A stretch of DNA of 64,000 nt from Nonomuraea endophytica (GTDB lineage Bacteria > Actinomycetota > Actinomycetes > Streptosporangiales > Streptosporangiaceae), in assembly GCF_014203235.1 (NCBI RefSeq), contig NZ_JACHIN010000002.1:365245-429244 (forward strand). The letters run 5' to 3'. Below the pieces are notes generated by a model. That model was not told where the DNA came from. It saw nothing but the letters and a program-made list of their open reading frames with translations, and made no database searches. A program made the position numbers and the translations under genes. This document shows, in pieces, positions 8,945 to 16,969 of the stretch (the first letter of the stretch is position 1; each line of letters begins with the position of its first letter).

Positions 8945-10492
8945 TCAATTCGATAGCGGACCTGCGGCCTTTACATGAAGGCGCACCGCTGGTTCCGCCA
9001 GGTAACTCAGCGGAACCTCGTGCACATCCACCAGTTCAACACGTGCGGGATCGGCCCCTGCCAGCACGGCCTTCGCCGCCGCCTCCTCCTTCGCGCGCTC
9101 GATGGCCCGGGTACGGCCGGCCCCCGCCGGCACGATCGTGTCCACCCGGCCGCTGGCCAGCGCGATGGCCGCGCCGACGGCGTTGGCCACCTCGGCGTGC
9201 TCGGGCCTGATCACCTGGCTGACTCCGGGGATCCGCCCGGCCAGCAGGAACGCGCCGCCGCCCACCGCGACCAGCGGGCGGTCGGCTCGGCCCAGCGACA
9301 TACGGTCAACAGCGTCGGCCACCATCTCGTCGGCGATGACCAGGCTACCCGCAAGCATTTCCGCCGCACCCGCGTGCTCGTCCAGCGCGGAGTGCCACTC
9401 GCGCGGCGCGCCGGGCATGCGGCCGGCGTGCACGCCCGCATCGGTCATGGTGGGCACCGTACCGCCGAAGACCAGCGCGGACTCCGCCAGCCGGTAGCCC
9501 ACCGAGTCCGGGCCGATCGCACCCGGGCGCAGCCGGGTCCCGCCGCCCATCGCGATGGCCAGGATGTCGGGCATGCGGAAGTTGGTCAGCACGCCGCCGA
9601 TCTCCACCGCCGCGGCCGACTCCCGGGGAAAGCCGCCCATGAGCACGCCCAGGTCGGTGGAGGTGCCGCCGACGTCGGCCACGATGGCGTCCTTCACCCC
9701 CGACAGGAACGCCGCGCCGCGCAGCGAGTTGGCCGGTCCCGAGCCGATCGTGGAGACGGGCAGGCGGGCGGCGTACTCCACCGTCATCAGCGTGCCGTCG
9801 TTCTGCGCCAGGTACGGCCGCGCCGTCAGGCTCCGCTCGGCCAGGGCTTCCACCAGCGCCCTGGTGACCGCGGACGCCACGCCGTACAGGGCGGCGTTGA
9901 GCACGGTCGCGTTCTCGCGCTCCAGCAGCCCGAGCGAGCCGATCTCGTGGCTGAGGCTGACCGGCAGGCCGTACTCGCGCTCGACGAGTTCGCCGACGAG
10001 GCGCTCGTGCTCGGCGTCGGCCGGGCTGAACACGCCCGACACCGCCACCGCGTCGGCCGTGACGCCGTCCAGGAAGCGGCGGACGGCGTCGAGGTCGAGC
10101 GGGCTGATCGGGCGGCCGTCCACGTAGTGGCCGCCGGGCAGGATCGCCTCGCCCGCCGAGACCGCGGCGCGCAGGTCGGCCGGCCAGTCGGTCAGCGGCG
10201 GCACGGACGTGGTCGCGGGCGCTCCCAGCCGCACGACCGCGACCCGGCCGAGGTTGCGGCGCTCCAGGATCGCGTTGGTGGCGTGGGTGGTGCCCAGCAT
10301 GACCCTGCCGACCGTGTCCACGGGGCCGGTGCGGGCCAGTTCGGTCAGGACGGCGTCCAGGGCGGCGCGCAGGCCGCCGGTGACGTCGGCCGTGGTGGCG
10401 CGCTTCGCCTTGGCCACCACCCGGTCGGCCGCGTCGAGCACCACCGCGTCCGTGTTGGTGCCGCCGACGTCGATTCCGATGCGCAACGTCAT
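8945..10492 (-). CDS. Hydantoinase A/oxoprolinase family ATP-dependent ring-opening enzyme
   Basis: 515-residue protein of the hydantoinase-A/5-oxoprolinase family (actin-like ATPase fold), whose members use ATP to open hydantoin, oxoproline or related cyclic amide rings. The N-terminal phosphate-binding motif is IGIDVGGTNTDAVVL; a second glycine-rich motif is VADVGGTSTDLGVL and a third GGGAFLL. No separate HyuB-like subunit is present; instead it is coupled by an ATGA overlap to a DUF917 gene. That pairing recurs in actinobacteria and proteobacteria and suggests the two proteins work together. The start at 10492 was chosen because it begins the ATPase domain and overlaps the upstream stop. 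Confidence 0.9.
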   Translation of the reverse strand: MTLRIGIDVGGTNTDAVVLDAADRVVAKAKRATTADVTGGLRAALDAVLTELARTGPVDTVGRVMLGTTHATNAILERRNLGRVAVVRLGAPATTSVPPLTDWPADLRAAVSAGEAILPGGHYVDGRPISPLDLDAVRRFLDGVTADAVAVSGVFSPADAEHERLVGELVEREYGLPVSLSHEIGSLGLLERENATVLNAALYGVASAVTRALVEALAERSLTARPYLAQNDGTLMTVEYAARLPVSTIGSGPANSLRGAAFLSGVKDAIVADVGGTSTDLGVLMGGFPRESAAAVEIGGVLTNFRMPDILAIAMGGGTRLRPGAIGPDSVGYRLAESALVFGGTVPTMTDAGVHAGRMPGAPREWHSALDEHAGAAEMLAGSLVIADEMVADAVDRMSLGRADRPLVAVGGGAFLLAGRIPGVSQVIRPEHAEVANAVGAAIALASGRVDTIVPAGAGRTRAIERAKEEAAAKAVLAGADPARVELVDVHEVPLSYLAEPAVRLHVKAAGPLSN

Positions 10493-11559
10493 GCGAGCTC
10501 CTCCACGGGCACGTAGTCCAGGTCGTAGCCGAACGCGGCCGGGCCGGCGGTCTCCAGGCCCTTCACGGTGCGCCAGAGCGGGTCGCAGGCCCAGGCGAGC
10601 ACGGTGACGCGCTGGCCGTAGCGCAGCGACTCGGTCTGAACGGCGATCGCGGTCTCGGTGTCCACGACCGTGATCAGGTCGGGGACGATCGCGCGGACCC
10701 GGCCGTCCTCCAGCGCGACCAGGTTCTCGTTCTGCAGTTCCAGGGTGAGCGTGCGGCCCCGGTCGGCGCCGGTGCCCTCGATCACGGCCGAGCCTCTGAC
10801 GAAGCCGCCGGAGGTGCGGCGTTCGACGTCGGTCAGCTTGCCGGTGATCAGGCGGCGGGCGCCCAGCTCGTCCTGGAGGGCGCCGAGCGGGTCGGCGGTC
10901 TGCTCGGTGGACCTGCCCACGGCTATCGCGCGGGTGACCGTACCCTCGATGACCGCGCCGCGCGCCTGTGCCGCGGTCAGCACGTAGTCGGCCATCAGCG
11001 CGCTCGAACCGGCGGCCACGCATACGGCGCGGGCCAGCCGTTCCGACCACAAGCCGTCCACGGGCCTGATGGTCACCACGTTTCCCGCCACATCCGACAT
11101 GATCACCAGGTCGGCCGGGAGCCCGGCCACGTACATGGAGACCATCTGGACCTCGGGAAACGCCCGGCCCATGCCGTCGGCGTCGAGCAGCGGCAGCCCG
11201 AGCTGGGCGGCCCAGGCGACCGGCGCGACCCCGTTGCCGCCGCCGATCTCCGAGGACATCACCGCGGCCGGAGCGCGGCCGAAGATGCGCTCCGCCTCCT
11301 CGGCGATCCGCTTCGGCTCGTCCTCGCTGTGGATCATCTCGTGGCTGACCGTCGGCGCGCCGATCCCGGACAGCGGGAGGATCAGGGCGTCCTCCGGCAG
11401 ATCGGCGAGCGTGATGAGCGGAACCCCGCCGTGGGCCTGGATCGCGCGCCGCGCAGCTAACGAACCGGTGCGCACGTCTCCACCGCCGCCGGTGCCCAGC
11501 ACCGCGCAGCCCCTCGCGAGAGCAGGGATGTCATCCTCTTTGATCAGCACACAAGCCAC
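10489..11559 (-). CDS. DUF917 family protein (S-methyl thiohydantoin desulfurase-like)
   Basis: 356-residue protein of the DUF917 family. Members sit next to hydantoinase-like genes, and one group has been named S-methyl thiohydantoin desulfurase. The conserved N-terminus is ALARGCAVLGTGGGGD; further conserved stretches are SSEIGGGNG and LLDADGMGRAFPE. It is the first gene of the ABC-importer operon, transcribed away from the tRNA unit at 11.8 kb. The start at 11559 leaves about 150 bases to the divergent leader ORF, enough for two promoters. The reaction here is unproven; ring modification before or after hydantoinase action is an inference from context. Confidence 0.87.
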   Translation of the reverse strand: MACVLIKEDDIPALARGCAVLGTGGGGDVRTGSLAARRAIQAHGGVPLITLADLPEDALILPLSGIGAPTVSHEMIHSEDEPKRIAEEAERIFGRAPAAVMSSEIGGGNGVAPVAWAAQLGLPLLDADGMGRAFPEVQMVSMYVAGLPADLVIMSDVAGNVVTIRPVDGLWSERLARAVCVAAGSSALMADYVLTAAQARGAVIEGTVTRAIAVGRSTEQTADPLGALQDELGARRLITGKLTDVERRTSGGFVRGSAVIEGTGADRGRTLTLELQNENLVALEDGRVRAIVPDLITVVDTETAIAVQTESLRYGQRVTVLAWACDPLWRTVKGLETAGPAAFGYDLDYVPVEELA

Positions 11560-11711
11560 CGTAGTGGTCGTTTATCACTTATCCCCGCGAACTCCCGTTC
11601 GTGCCCACATGACCAGTCCCGGCTGCGAACCTGGTGGAGACCGGCATTAATCCCGTTGCACCGCTCACCCCCCTCACGGCATCCTCGTCACATCGCCCGA
11701 AAGGACCAGTC

Positions 11712-11762
11712 ATGAACACCCTCCGAATGCGTGACCGCCGTAGCGGCATGTCCTGGGCTTAG
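11712..11762 (+). CDS. 16-residue Arg/Met-rich leader peptide upstream of tRNA genes
   Basis: A short reading frame encodes MNTLRMRDRRSGMSWA. It is preceded by a strong Shine-Dalgarno (GAAAGGA at 11698-11704, 7 bases before the ATG), so translation is likely. Four of 16 residues are Arg (codons CGA, CGT, CGC, CGT) and three are Met. The two tRNA genes immediately downstream read exactly ATG and CGC/CGT. The final codons (ATG TCC TGG G) are also the 5' half of an antiterminator helix. This is the arrangement expected for ribosome-mediated attenuation. A possible promoter TTGCAC at 11656 and CATCCT at 11680 is weak. Confidence 0.65.
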   Translation: MNTLRMRDRRSGMSWA

Positions 11763-11802
11763 GAACGCACGACTCGTGCCCCGGGACATGGTTCCCGGGG
11801 CA
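11747..11802 (+). promoter_or_regulatory. Candidate transcription attenuator (antiterminator/terminator pair)
   Basis: Segment A (11747-11757, CATGTCCTGGG, inside the end of the leader ORF) can pair over all 11 positions, one of them G-U, with segment B (11780-11790, CCCGGGACATG). B is also the left side of a second hairpin, TGCCCCGGGA (11777-11786) with TCCCGGGGCA (11793-11802), a 10-bp perfect stem with a 6-base loop. The two structures exclude each other. The second hairpin has no U-run, which is common among actinobacterial terminators. A second copy of CATGTCC at 11807-11813 could also compete for B. A ribosome at the leader stop would mask A and favour the terminator; one stalled at the tandem Arg codons (11736-11741) would free A. 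Confidence 0.6.
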
Positions 11803-11814
11803 TTCGCATGTCCG

Positions 11815-11887
11815 GACGGGTGGGGGCGCTGGTGTGCCCGGCGGTTTCATAAGCCGCCCCAGGCGGGTTCGATCCCCGCACCCGTCA
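11815..11887 (+). tRNA. Atypical tRNA with CAT anticodon (tRNA-Met or Ile2-like)
   Basis: A complete cloverleaf can be drawn. The 7-bp acceptor stem GACGGGT/ACCCGTC is perfect; the D stem is GGGC/GCCC with an 8-base loop; the anticodon stem is GCGGT/GCCGC with loop TTCATAA (anticodon CAT); the variable loop is CCCAG; the T arm is GCGGG-TTCGATC-CCCGC; the discriminator is A. The core is non-canonical: position 8 is G rather than U, position 14 is G rather than A, position 15 is C, and A21 is replaced by T. A C15-G48 Levitt-type pair would still be possible. CCA is not encoded. It is not the initiator type (no three G-C pairs in the anticodon stem). Amino acid identity is uncertain. Confidence 0.75.
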
Positions 11888-11888
11888 C

Positions 11889-11961
11889 GCCTTCGTGGCG
11901 CAGTGGAGAGCGCGCCTGCTTGCGGAGCAGGAGGTCGCTGGTTCGATTCCAGCCGAAGGCA
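11889..11961 (+). tRNA. tRNA-Arg with GCG anticodon
   Basis: Canonical 73-base tRNA. Acceptor GCCTTCG/CGAAGGC, U8, D stem GCGC/GCGC with A14 and GG in the loop, anticodon stem CCTGC/GCAGG with loop TTGCGGA (anticodon GCG), variable loop AGGTC, T arm GCTGG-TTCGATT-CCAGC, discriminator A. A20 and C35, the main arginine identity elements, are present. It begins one base after the preceding tRNA ends. Bacteria normally read CGC and CGT with an inosine-modified ACG tRNA, so a GCG-anticodon arginine tRNA is unusual. CCA is not encoded. Confidence 0.93.
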
Positions 11962-11976
11962 CGAGAACATCAGAGC

Positions 11977-12414
11977 ATGCGCATTTCAGTGGCGGCCGAC
12001 AGCCTCGACGGAGTGGCCGGGACGGTGGTGGCCGAGCTGCGCGCTCGCGGCCACGAAGTGATCACCCATGGCGCGCTCAACGACGACGAGCGCGACGACT
12101 GGGCGTGGGCGTCGGAGTCGGCCGCCCGCGACGTGGCCGAGGGGCGCGCCGAACAGGCCGTCGTCGCCTGCTGGACCGGCACGGGCGCGGCGATCGCGGC
12201 CAACAAGGTCGCCGGCGTGCGCGCCGCCCTGTGCGCCGACGCCCACACCGCCGACGGCGCGCGCACGTGGAACGACGCCAACGTGCTCGCCCTGAGCATC
12301 CGGCTGACGTCGCCGGCGCTGCTCACCGAGATCCTGGACGCGTGGTTCGCGGGCACGCCGAGCACCGACGCGGACGACGTGGCCAACGTGGCGCATCTGG
12401 ACGAGATCAGGTGA
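11977..12414 (+). CDS. RpiB/LacA/LacB-family sugar-phosphate isomerase-like protein
   Basis: 145-residue protein of the ribose-5-phosphate isomerase B family, which interconverts aldose and ketose phosphates. The family core is clear: VVACWTGTGAAIAANKVAG, RAALCADAHTADGAR and NDANVLALSIR. Differences from canonical RpiB stand out: the N-terminal DHAA-type motif reads ADSLDG, so the usual His is missing, and HND has become WND. Catalytic competence is therefore uncertain. The gene starts 15 bases after the tRNA-Arg end, with only a weak ribosome site, so it probably shares the tRNA transcript and its attenuator. The stop overlaps the next gene by 4 bases (GTGA). Confidence 0.82.
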   Translation: MRISVAADSLDGVAGTVVAELRARGHEVITHGALNDDERDDWAWASESAARDVAEGRAEQAVVACWTGTGAAIAANKVAGVRAALCADAHTADGARTWNDANVLALSIRLTSPALLTEILDAWFAGTPSTDADDVANVAHLDEIR

Positions 12415-12905
12415 CGTTCGAGGAGGTGGCCGGGGAGGTGCACACGGCGATCTCGGCCGGTGAGCTCTCCGGCGATCGGGTCGTCGAGCTGGCGGTCGCG
12501 CTGGAGGGGCTGGGCGTGGCCGTACCGGCTGACCTGGATCTTCGCACGCTCCTCACCGGCTTCGCGCGCCTGGACACGTCCGTGCGGACGGTGCAGCGCG
12601 ACCTCGACGCGACCGCGCTCCCCGGGCGGCTGCGCGTCTGCGCGCCCGCGTGGGGCGGCGGGTGGCTGCGGGTGGGGTACGGCGGGCAGGCATCCTCCAC
12701 CGGCTTCGACCCGCGCCGAAGCGCCGACCCGCTGGCGGAGGTGGCCGACGTCGCCCAGGAGATCATCGTCGAGGAGCTCTGGACGAGCTGGCCGCTCTGC
12801 CCCGAGCACGGCTTCGGACTGCACGTGAACAACACCCCCGAATGGGTCTGTACAGGGACGAAACACCACGTGGTCGCCGCCGTGGGAAGGCTCGGCGGGG
12901 GCTGA
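12411..12905 (+). CDS. Small protein of unknown function with C-terminal Cys/His cluster
   Basis: 164 residues, not recognised. The GTG start overlaps the RpiB-like stop, so the two are translationally coupled. The N-terminal half is a helical segment rich in Val, Ala and Leu. The C-terminal third carries SWPLCPEHGFGLHVN and EWVCTGTKHH, giving a C-x2-H ... H ... C-x4-HH arrangement that could bind zinc. No signal peptide or membrane helix is seen. Its position after an attenuator-controlled tRNA pair and an isomerase-like gene is the main hint, and no function is proposed. Confidence 0.8.
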   Translation: MTFEEVAGEVHTAISAGELSGDRVVELAVALEGLGVAVPADLDLRTLLTGFARLDTSVRTVQRDLDATALPGRLRVCAPAWGGGWLRVGYGGQASSTGFDPRRSADPLAEVADVAQEIIVEELWTSWPLCPEHGFGLHVNNTPEWVCTGTKHHVVAAVGRLGGG

Positions 12906-12937
12906 GTTTCGTCGGTCCCCGGGTCTATGGTTCTGCC

Positions 12938-14101
12938 ATGACCGCGACACTCCTGCGCGGCGGCCACCCCTGGGGGCATGGGGCGCCGGCCGACATCCTG
13001 GTGGGCGACGGCCTGATCCAGGAGGTCGGCCCAGCGCTCGACGCCCCCGCCGCCCGCGTCGTCGACGTCACCGGCCAGCTCGTGCTGCCCGGCCTCGTCG
13101 AGTCACACTGCCACCTCGACAAGACGCTCTACGGCGGGCCGTGGGTGCCCCACTCCGCCGACGACACCCTCGCCGGGCGCATCGGCAACGATCTGGCCAG
13201 GCGGGCCGAGCTGGGCGTGCCCAGCGTGGAGCGGATCGAGCGGCTGCTGCGGCGAATGAGCGCCTGCGGCACCACCCACGCGCGCACCCACACCGACATC
13301 GACCCCGAGGTCGGCCTGCGCGGTGTCGAGGCGGTGCGCGAGGCGGCCGGCCGCGTCCCGGTCACCGTGCAGCAGGTCGCCTTCCCCCAGCACGGCGTGC
13401 TCACCAACCCCGGCACCGCCGAGCTGCTCGAAGCGGCGCTGAAGAGCGGCGTGGAGGCGGTCGGCGGGCTCGACCCCGCCGGCATCGACCGCGACCCGGT
13501 GCGCCACCTCGACCTGATCTTCGGCCTGGCCGAGCGCTATGCCGCCCACCTCGACATCCACCTCCACGACGGCGGCACGCTCGGCGCCTGGGAGCTGGAG
13601 CTCATCACCGAGCGCACCAAGACGCTGGGGCTGGGCGGCCGGGTCACGGTCAGCCACGCCTACGCGCTGGGCCAGATCGACGAGGCCCACCAGGGCCGGC
13701 TGGCCGAGGGCTTCGCCGACGCGGGCGTGGCGCTGGCCACCGGCGCCGTCTACAGCTTCCCGGTGCCGCCGGTGAAGAAGATGCGCGCGGCCGGGGTGGT
13801 GATCGCCTGCGGCCACGACGGCATCCGCGACCTGTGGGGGCCCTACGGCTCGGGCGACATGCTGGAGCGGGCGATGCACCTGGCCTACCGCAGCACCTTC
13901 CGCTCCGATCCCGACATCGAGCTCGCGCTGGAGGCCGCGACCTACGGCGGCGCGCGGGCGCTCGGCCTCACCGGCTACGGCCTGTCCGCGGGCGACCGGG
14001 CCGACCTCGTCGTCGTGCCGGCAGGCGGCGCGGCCGAGGCAGTGGTGACCCATCCGTCCCGCTCTCTGGTCATGAAAGACGGCGCGGTCCTGCACAATTG
14101 A
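12938..14101 (+). CDS. Amidohydrolase, cytosine deaminase-like
   Basis: 387-residue metal-dependent hydrolase of the amidohydrolase superfamily, closest in motif layout to cytosine deaminase and N-isopropylammelide hydrolase. The first metal motif is [11 protein letters not shown] (about residue 60), then HTDID, a DIHLHDGG histidine (third ligand region), VSHAYALG and the catalytic/metal aspartate motif ACGHDGIRD. The C-terminal strand LVVVPAGG...[16 protein letters not shown] is typical. It lies near the hydantoinase-ABC operon on the opposite strand, so a role in the same pyrimidine or cyclic-amide catabolism is possible but unproven. The ATG at 12938 was chosen because it begins the family-conserved N-terminal barrel strand. 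Confidence 0.85.
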   Translation: MTATLLRGGHPWGHGAPADILVGDGLIQEVGPALDAPAARVVDVTGQLVLPGLVESHCHLDKTLYGGPWVPHSADDTLAGRIGNDLARRAELGVPSVERIERLLRRMSACGTTHARTHTDIDPEVGLRGVEAVREAAGRVPVTVQQVAFPQHGVLTNPGTAELLEAALKSGVEAVGGLDPAGIDRDPVRHLDLIFGLAERYAAHLDIHLHDGGTLGAWELELITERTKTLGLGGRVTVSHAYALGQIDEAHQGRLAEGFADAGVALATGAVYSFPVPPVKKMRAAGVVIACGHDGIRDLWGPYGSGDMLERAMHLAYRSTFRSDPDIELALEAATYGGARALGLTGYGLSAGDRADLVVVPAGGAAEAVVTHPSRSLVMKDGAVLHN

Positions 14102-14129
14102 CCGGCGGGGACCATCGAAAGGCAGGCAA

Positions 14130-16859
14130 GTGCTCTCTATTCACCAGCGGATCGCGGAAGAACTCGGGGTGCGCGAAGGGCAGGTGCAGGCGGCCGTCGA
14201 CTTGCTCGACGGCGGCGCCACCGTGCCGTTCATCGCCCGCTACCGCAAGGAGGTCACGGGCACCCTCGACGACGCGCAACTACGCACGCTCGAAGAACGG
14301 CTGCGCTACCTGCGCGAGCTGGAAGAGCGGCGCGCGGCCATCCTGGAGTCGATCGAGTCGCAGGGCAAGCTCGACGACGAGCTCAGGGCGCAGATCATGG
14401 CGGCCGACACCAAGGCCCGCCTGGAGGACATCTACCTGCCCTACAAGCCCAAGCGGCGCACCAAGGCGCAGATCGCCCGCGAGCTGGGGCTTGAGCCGCT
14501 GGCCGACCAGCTGCTCGCCGACCCCTCGCTGAGCCCGCTGGCCGTGGCCGAGGGCTTCCTCACCGAGGGCGTGGCCGACGCCGCCGCCGCGCTCGAAGGG
14601 GCGCGCGCCATCCTCATCGAGCGCTTCGCCGAGGACGCCGACCTCATCGGCGAGCTGCGCGAGCAGCTGTGGCGCCGCGGGCAGCTCGCCGCCAAGGTGC
14701 GTGAGGGCAAGGAGGAGGCGGGGGCCAAGTTCTCCGACTACTTCGACTTCGCCGAGCCGTTCACCAAGCTGCCCTCCCACCGGATCCTGGCGATGTTCCG
14801 CGGGGAGAAGGAGGAGATCCTCTCCCTCACGCTGGAGCCCGACGAGGGCACCGACTACGAGCCGCGCATCGCCGCCCGCTTCGGCATCGCCGACCAGGGG
14901 CGGCCCGCCGACCAGTGGCTGGGCGAGACCGTGCGCTGGGCCTGGCGCACCCGCATCCTCGTCCACCTGGGCCTCGACCTGCGCATGCGCATGTGGCAGG
15001 AGGCCGAGGAGGAGGCGGTGCGCGTCTTCGCCACCAACCTGCGCGACCTGCTGCTCGCGGCGCCCGCCGGCACCCGCGCCACCATGGGCCTCGACCCCGG
15101 CCTGCGCACCGGCGTGAAGGTCGCGGTCGTCGACGCCACCGGCAAGGTCGTCGAGACCGCCACCATCTACCCCCACGAGCCCAAGCGGCAGTGGGACCAG
15201 TCGCTGGCCGCCCTCGGCGCGCTGGCCCAGCGCCACGGCGTCGAGCTGATCGCCATCGGCAACGGCACCGCCTCCCGCGAGACCGACAAGCTCGCCGGGG
15301 AGCTGGTCAAGCACATGCCCGGCATCACCAAGATCGTGGTCTCGGAGGCCGGGGCTTCGGTCTACTCGGCTTCGCCGTACGCGTCGCAGGAGCTTCCCGA
15401 ACTGGACGTGTCGCTGCGCGGCGCGGTCTCGATCGCCCGCCGCCTGCAGGACCCGCTGGCCGAGCTGGTCAAGATCGACCCGAAGTCCATCGGCGTCGGC
15501 CAGTACCAGCACGACCTGTCGGAGACCAAGCTCTCCCGCTCGCTCGACGCGGTCGTCGAGGACTGCGTGAACGCGGTGGGCGTCGACGTCAACACCGCCT
15601 CGGCGCCCCTGCTGACCCGCGTGTCCGGCATCGGCTCCACCCTGGCCGACAACATCGTCCAGCACCGCGACTCCAACGGCCCCTTCCGCACCCGCACCGC
15701 GTTGAAGGACGTTGCGCGCCTGGGTCCCAAGGCCTTCGAGCAGTGCGCCGGCTTCCTGCGCATCGCCGACGGCGAGGACCCGCTCGACTCCTCCAGCGTG
15801 CACCCCGAGTCGTACCCGGTGGTGCGCCGCATGCTCGGCGCGATCGAGGGCGACCTCAAAACGCTGATCGGCAACACCGCGACCCTCCGTTCCCTGAAGC
15901 CGCACGACTACGTCGACGACACCTTCGGCCTGCCGACCGTCACCGACATCCTGCGCGAACTGGAGAAGCCCGGCCGCGACCCGCGTCCCGCCTTCAAGAC
16001 GGCGACGTTCAAGGAGGGCGTGGAGAAGCTGTCCGACCTGACACCGGGCATGATCCTGGAGGGCGTCGTCACCAACGTGGCCGCCTTCGGCGCCTTCGTC
16101 GACGTCGGCGTCCACCAGGACGGACTCGTCCACGTGTCGGCCATGTCCCGCACCTTCGTCAAGGACCCGCGCGACGTGGCCAAGCCGGGCGACATCGTCC
16201 GCGTCAAGGTCCTGGACGTGGACATTCCCCGCAAGCGCATCTCCCTGACCCTGCGCCTGGAAGACGACACGGAATCCGACTCCCGCCCCCGAGGCCCCCG
16301 AGCCGACCGCCCCCGAGGCGGCCAGACCAGTTCGGGCCAGGGCGGCACCGGCCAGGGAGGTTCCGGTCGAGGCGGTCCCGGCCAGGGCGGTCCCGGCCAG
16401 GGCGGATCTGGTCAGAGCGGATCTGGCCAGGGTGCTTCCGGTAGGGGCGGTCCCGGCGAGGGTAGAGGCGGTCGTGGCGACGCCAGGACCGGCGACTCCC
16501 GCGGCGGCGGTGCCCGTGGCGATGGCAAGCCCGGTTCCGGCCGAGGCGACGGCGGCACCGGCCGGGGCGGCGACAGTCGCGGCGGCGAGGGCCGCAGCGG
16601 TGACGGGCGTGGTGGTGACGGGCGTGGTGGTGACGGGCGTGGTGGTGACGGGCGTGGTGGTGACGGGCGTGGTGGTGACGGGCGTGGTGGTGACGGGCGC
16701 GGTGGTCGCGACAACGCGCGTGGCCAGGGCGGTAACCGCGACGGCCAGCGGGGCGGCAACCAGCGGGGCGGTCGTGACGGCGGGCGCCGTCCGGCCCCGT
16801 CGGGCGCGATGGCCGAAGCACTCCGCAAGGCGGGCCTGACCGGCGACGACGCCCGCTAA
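14130..16859 (+). CDS. tex: Tex family RNA-binding transcription accessory protein
   Basis: 909-residue Tex homologue (S1-domain, nucleic-acid binding, YqgF-like and helix-hairpin-helix domains). N-terminal Tex helices begin [20 protein letters not shown]. The YqgF-like domain holds [18 protein letters not shown] (about 315). The HhH2 segment [20 protein letters not shown] lies near 485-505, and a C-terminal S1 domain reads [20 protein letters not shown] (about 630-700). It continues into an unusual roughly 200-residue Gly/Arg/Asp/Gln-rich tail that standard Tex proteins lack, containing near-perfect GDGRG repeats. The RGG-like tail probably adds RNA binding. GTG start with GAAAGG upstream. 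Confidence 0.95.
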   Translation: MLSIHQRIAEELGVREGQVQAAVDLLDGGATVPFIARYRKEVTGTLDDAQLRTLEERLRYLRELEERRAAILESIESQGKLDDELRAQIMAADTKARLEDIYLPYKPKRRTKAQIARELGLEPLADQLLADPSLSPLAVAEGFLTEGVADAAAALEGARAILIERFAEDADLIGELREQLWRRGQLAAKVREGKEEAGAKFSDYFDFAEPFTKLPSHRILAMFRGEKEEILSLTLEPDEGTDYEPRIAARFGIADQGRPADQWLGETVRWAWRTRILVHLGLDLRMRMWQEAEEEAVRVFATNLRDLLLAAPAGTRATMGLDPGLRTGVKVAVVDATGKVVETATIYPHEPKRQWDQSLAALGALAQRHGVELIAIGNGTASRETDKLAGELVKHMPGITKIVVSEAGASVYSASPYASQELPELDVSLRGAVSIARRLQDPLAELVKIDPKSIGVGQYQHDLSETKLSRSLDAVVEDCVNAVGVDVNTASAPLLTRVSGIGSTLADNIVQHRDSNGPFRTRTALKDVARLGPKAFEQCAGFLRIADGEDPLDSSSVHPESYPVVRRMLGAIEGDLKTLIGNTATLRSLKPHDYVDDTFGLPTVTDILRELEKPGRDPRPAFKTATFKEGVEKLSDLTPGMILEGVVTNVAAFGAFVDVGVHQDGLVHVSAMSRTFVKDPRDVAKPGDIVRVKVLDVDIPRKRISLTLRLEDDTESDSRPRGPRADRPRGGQTSSGQGGTGQGGSGRGGPGQGGPGQGGSGQSGSGQGASGRGGPGEGRGGRGDARTGDSRGGGARGDGKPGSGRGDGGTGRGGDSRGGEGRSGDGRGGDGRGGDGRGGDGRGGDGRGGDGRGGDGRGGRDNARGQGGNRDGQRGGNQRGGRDGGRRPAPSGAMAEALRKAGLTGDDAR
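16602..16706 (+). repeat. Seven 15-bp tandem repeats inside the tex tail
   Basis: The unit GACGGGCGTGGTGGT begins at 16602, 16617, 16632, 16647, 16662, 16677 and 16692; the first six copies are identical and the last has one change (GTG to GCG). Each unit encodes five residues (DGRGG), so copy-number change keeps frame. Confidence 0.95.
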
Positions 16860-16878
16860 CCCACCCTGGCAGACAGCT

Positions 16879-16912
16879 CATGCCGCCCGGACACACACGT
16901 CCGGGCGGCATG
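16879..16912 (+). terminator. Strong hairpin terminator after tex
   Basis: A 14-bp perfect stem, CATGCCGCCCGGAC with GTCCGGGCGGCATG, around loop ACACAC, 20 bases after the tex stop. There is no U-run, as is usual for high-GC actinobacteria. Confidence 0.8.
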
Positions 16913-16969
16913 CGCCGTCTCTGCGGGTGCGTGGGGTTGGCGGGCAGGCGATACGGTCGAGGGATGACG

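Noticed and set aside
14280..16133. 617-residue minus-strand frame opposite tex
   Set aside because: Composition (Gly/Val/Asp/Arg/His) is typical of antisense translation of high-GC codons, and Tex is unambiguous on the other strand.
16602..16706. Regular repeats considered as a CRISPR array
   Set aside because: Units are 15 bp, contiguous, without spacers, and code for an in-frame Gly-rich tail. No CRISPR array is seen anywhere in the window.
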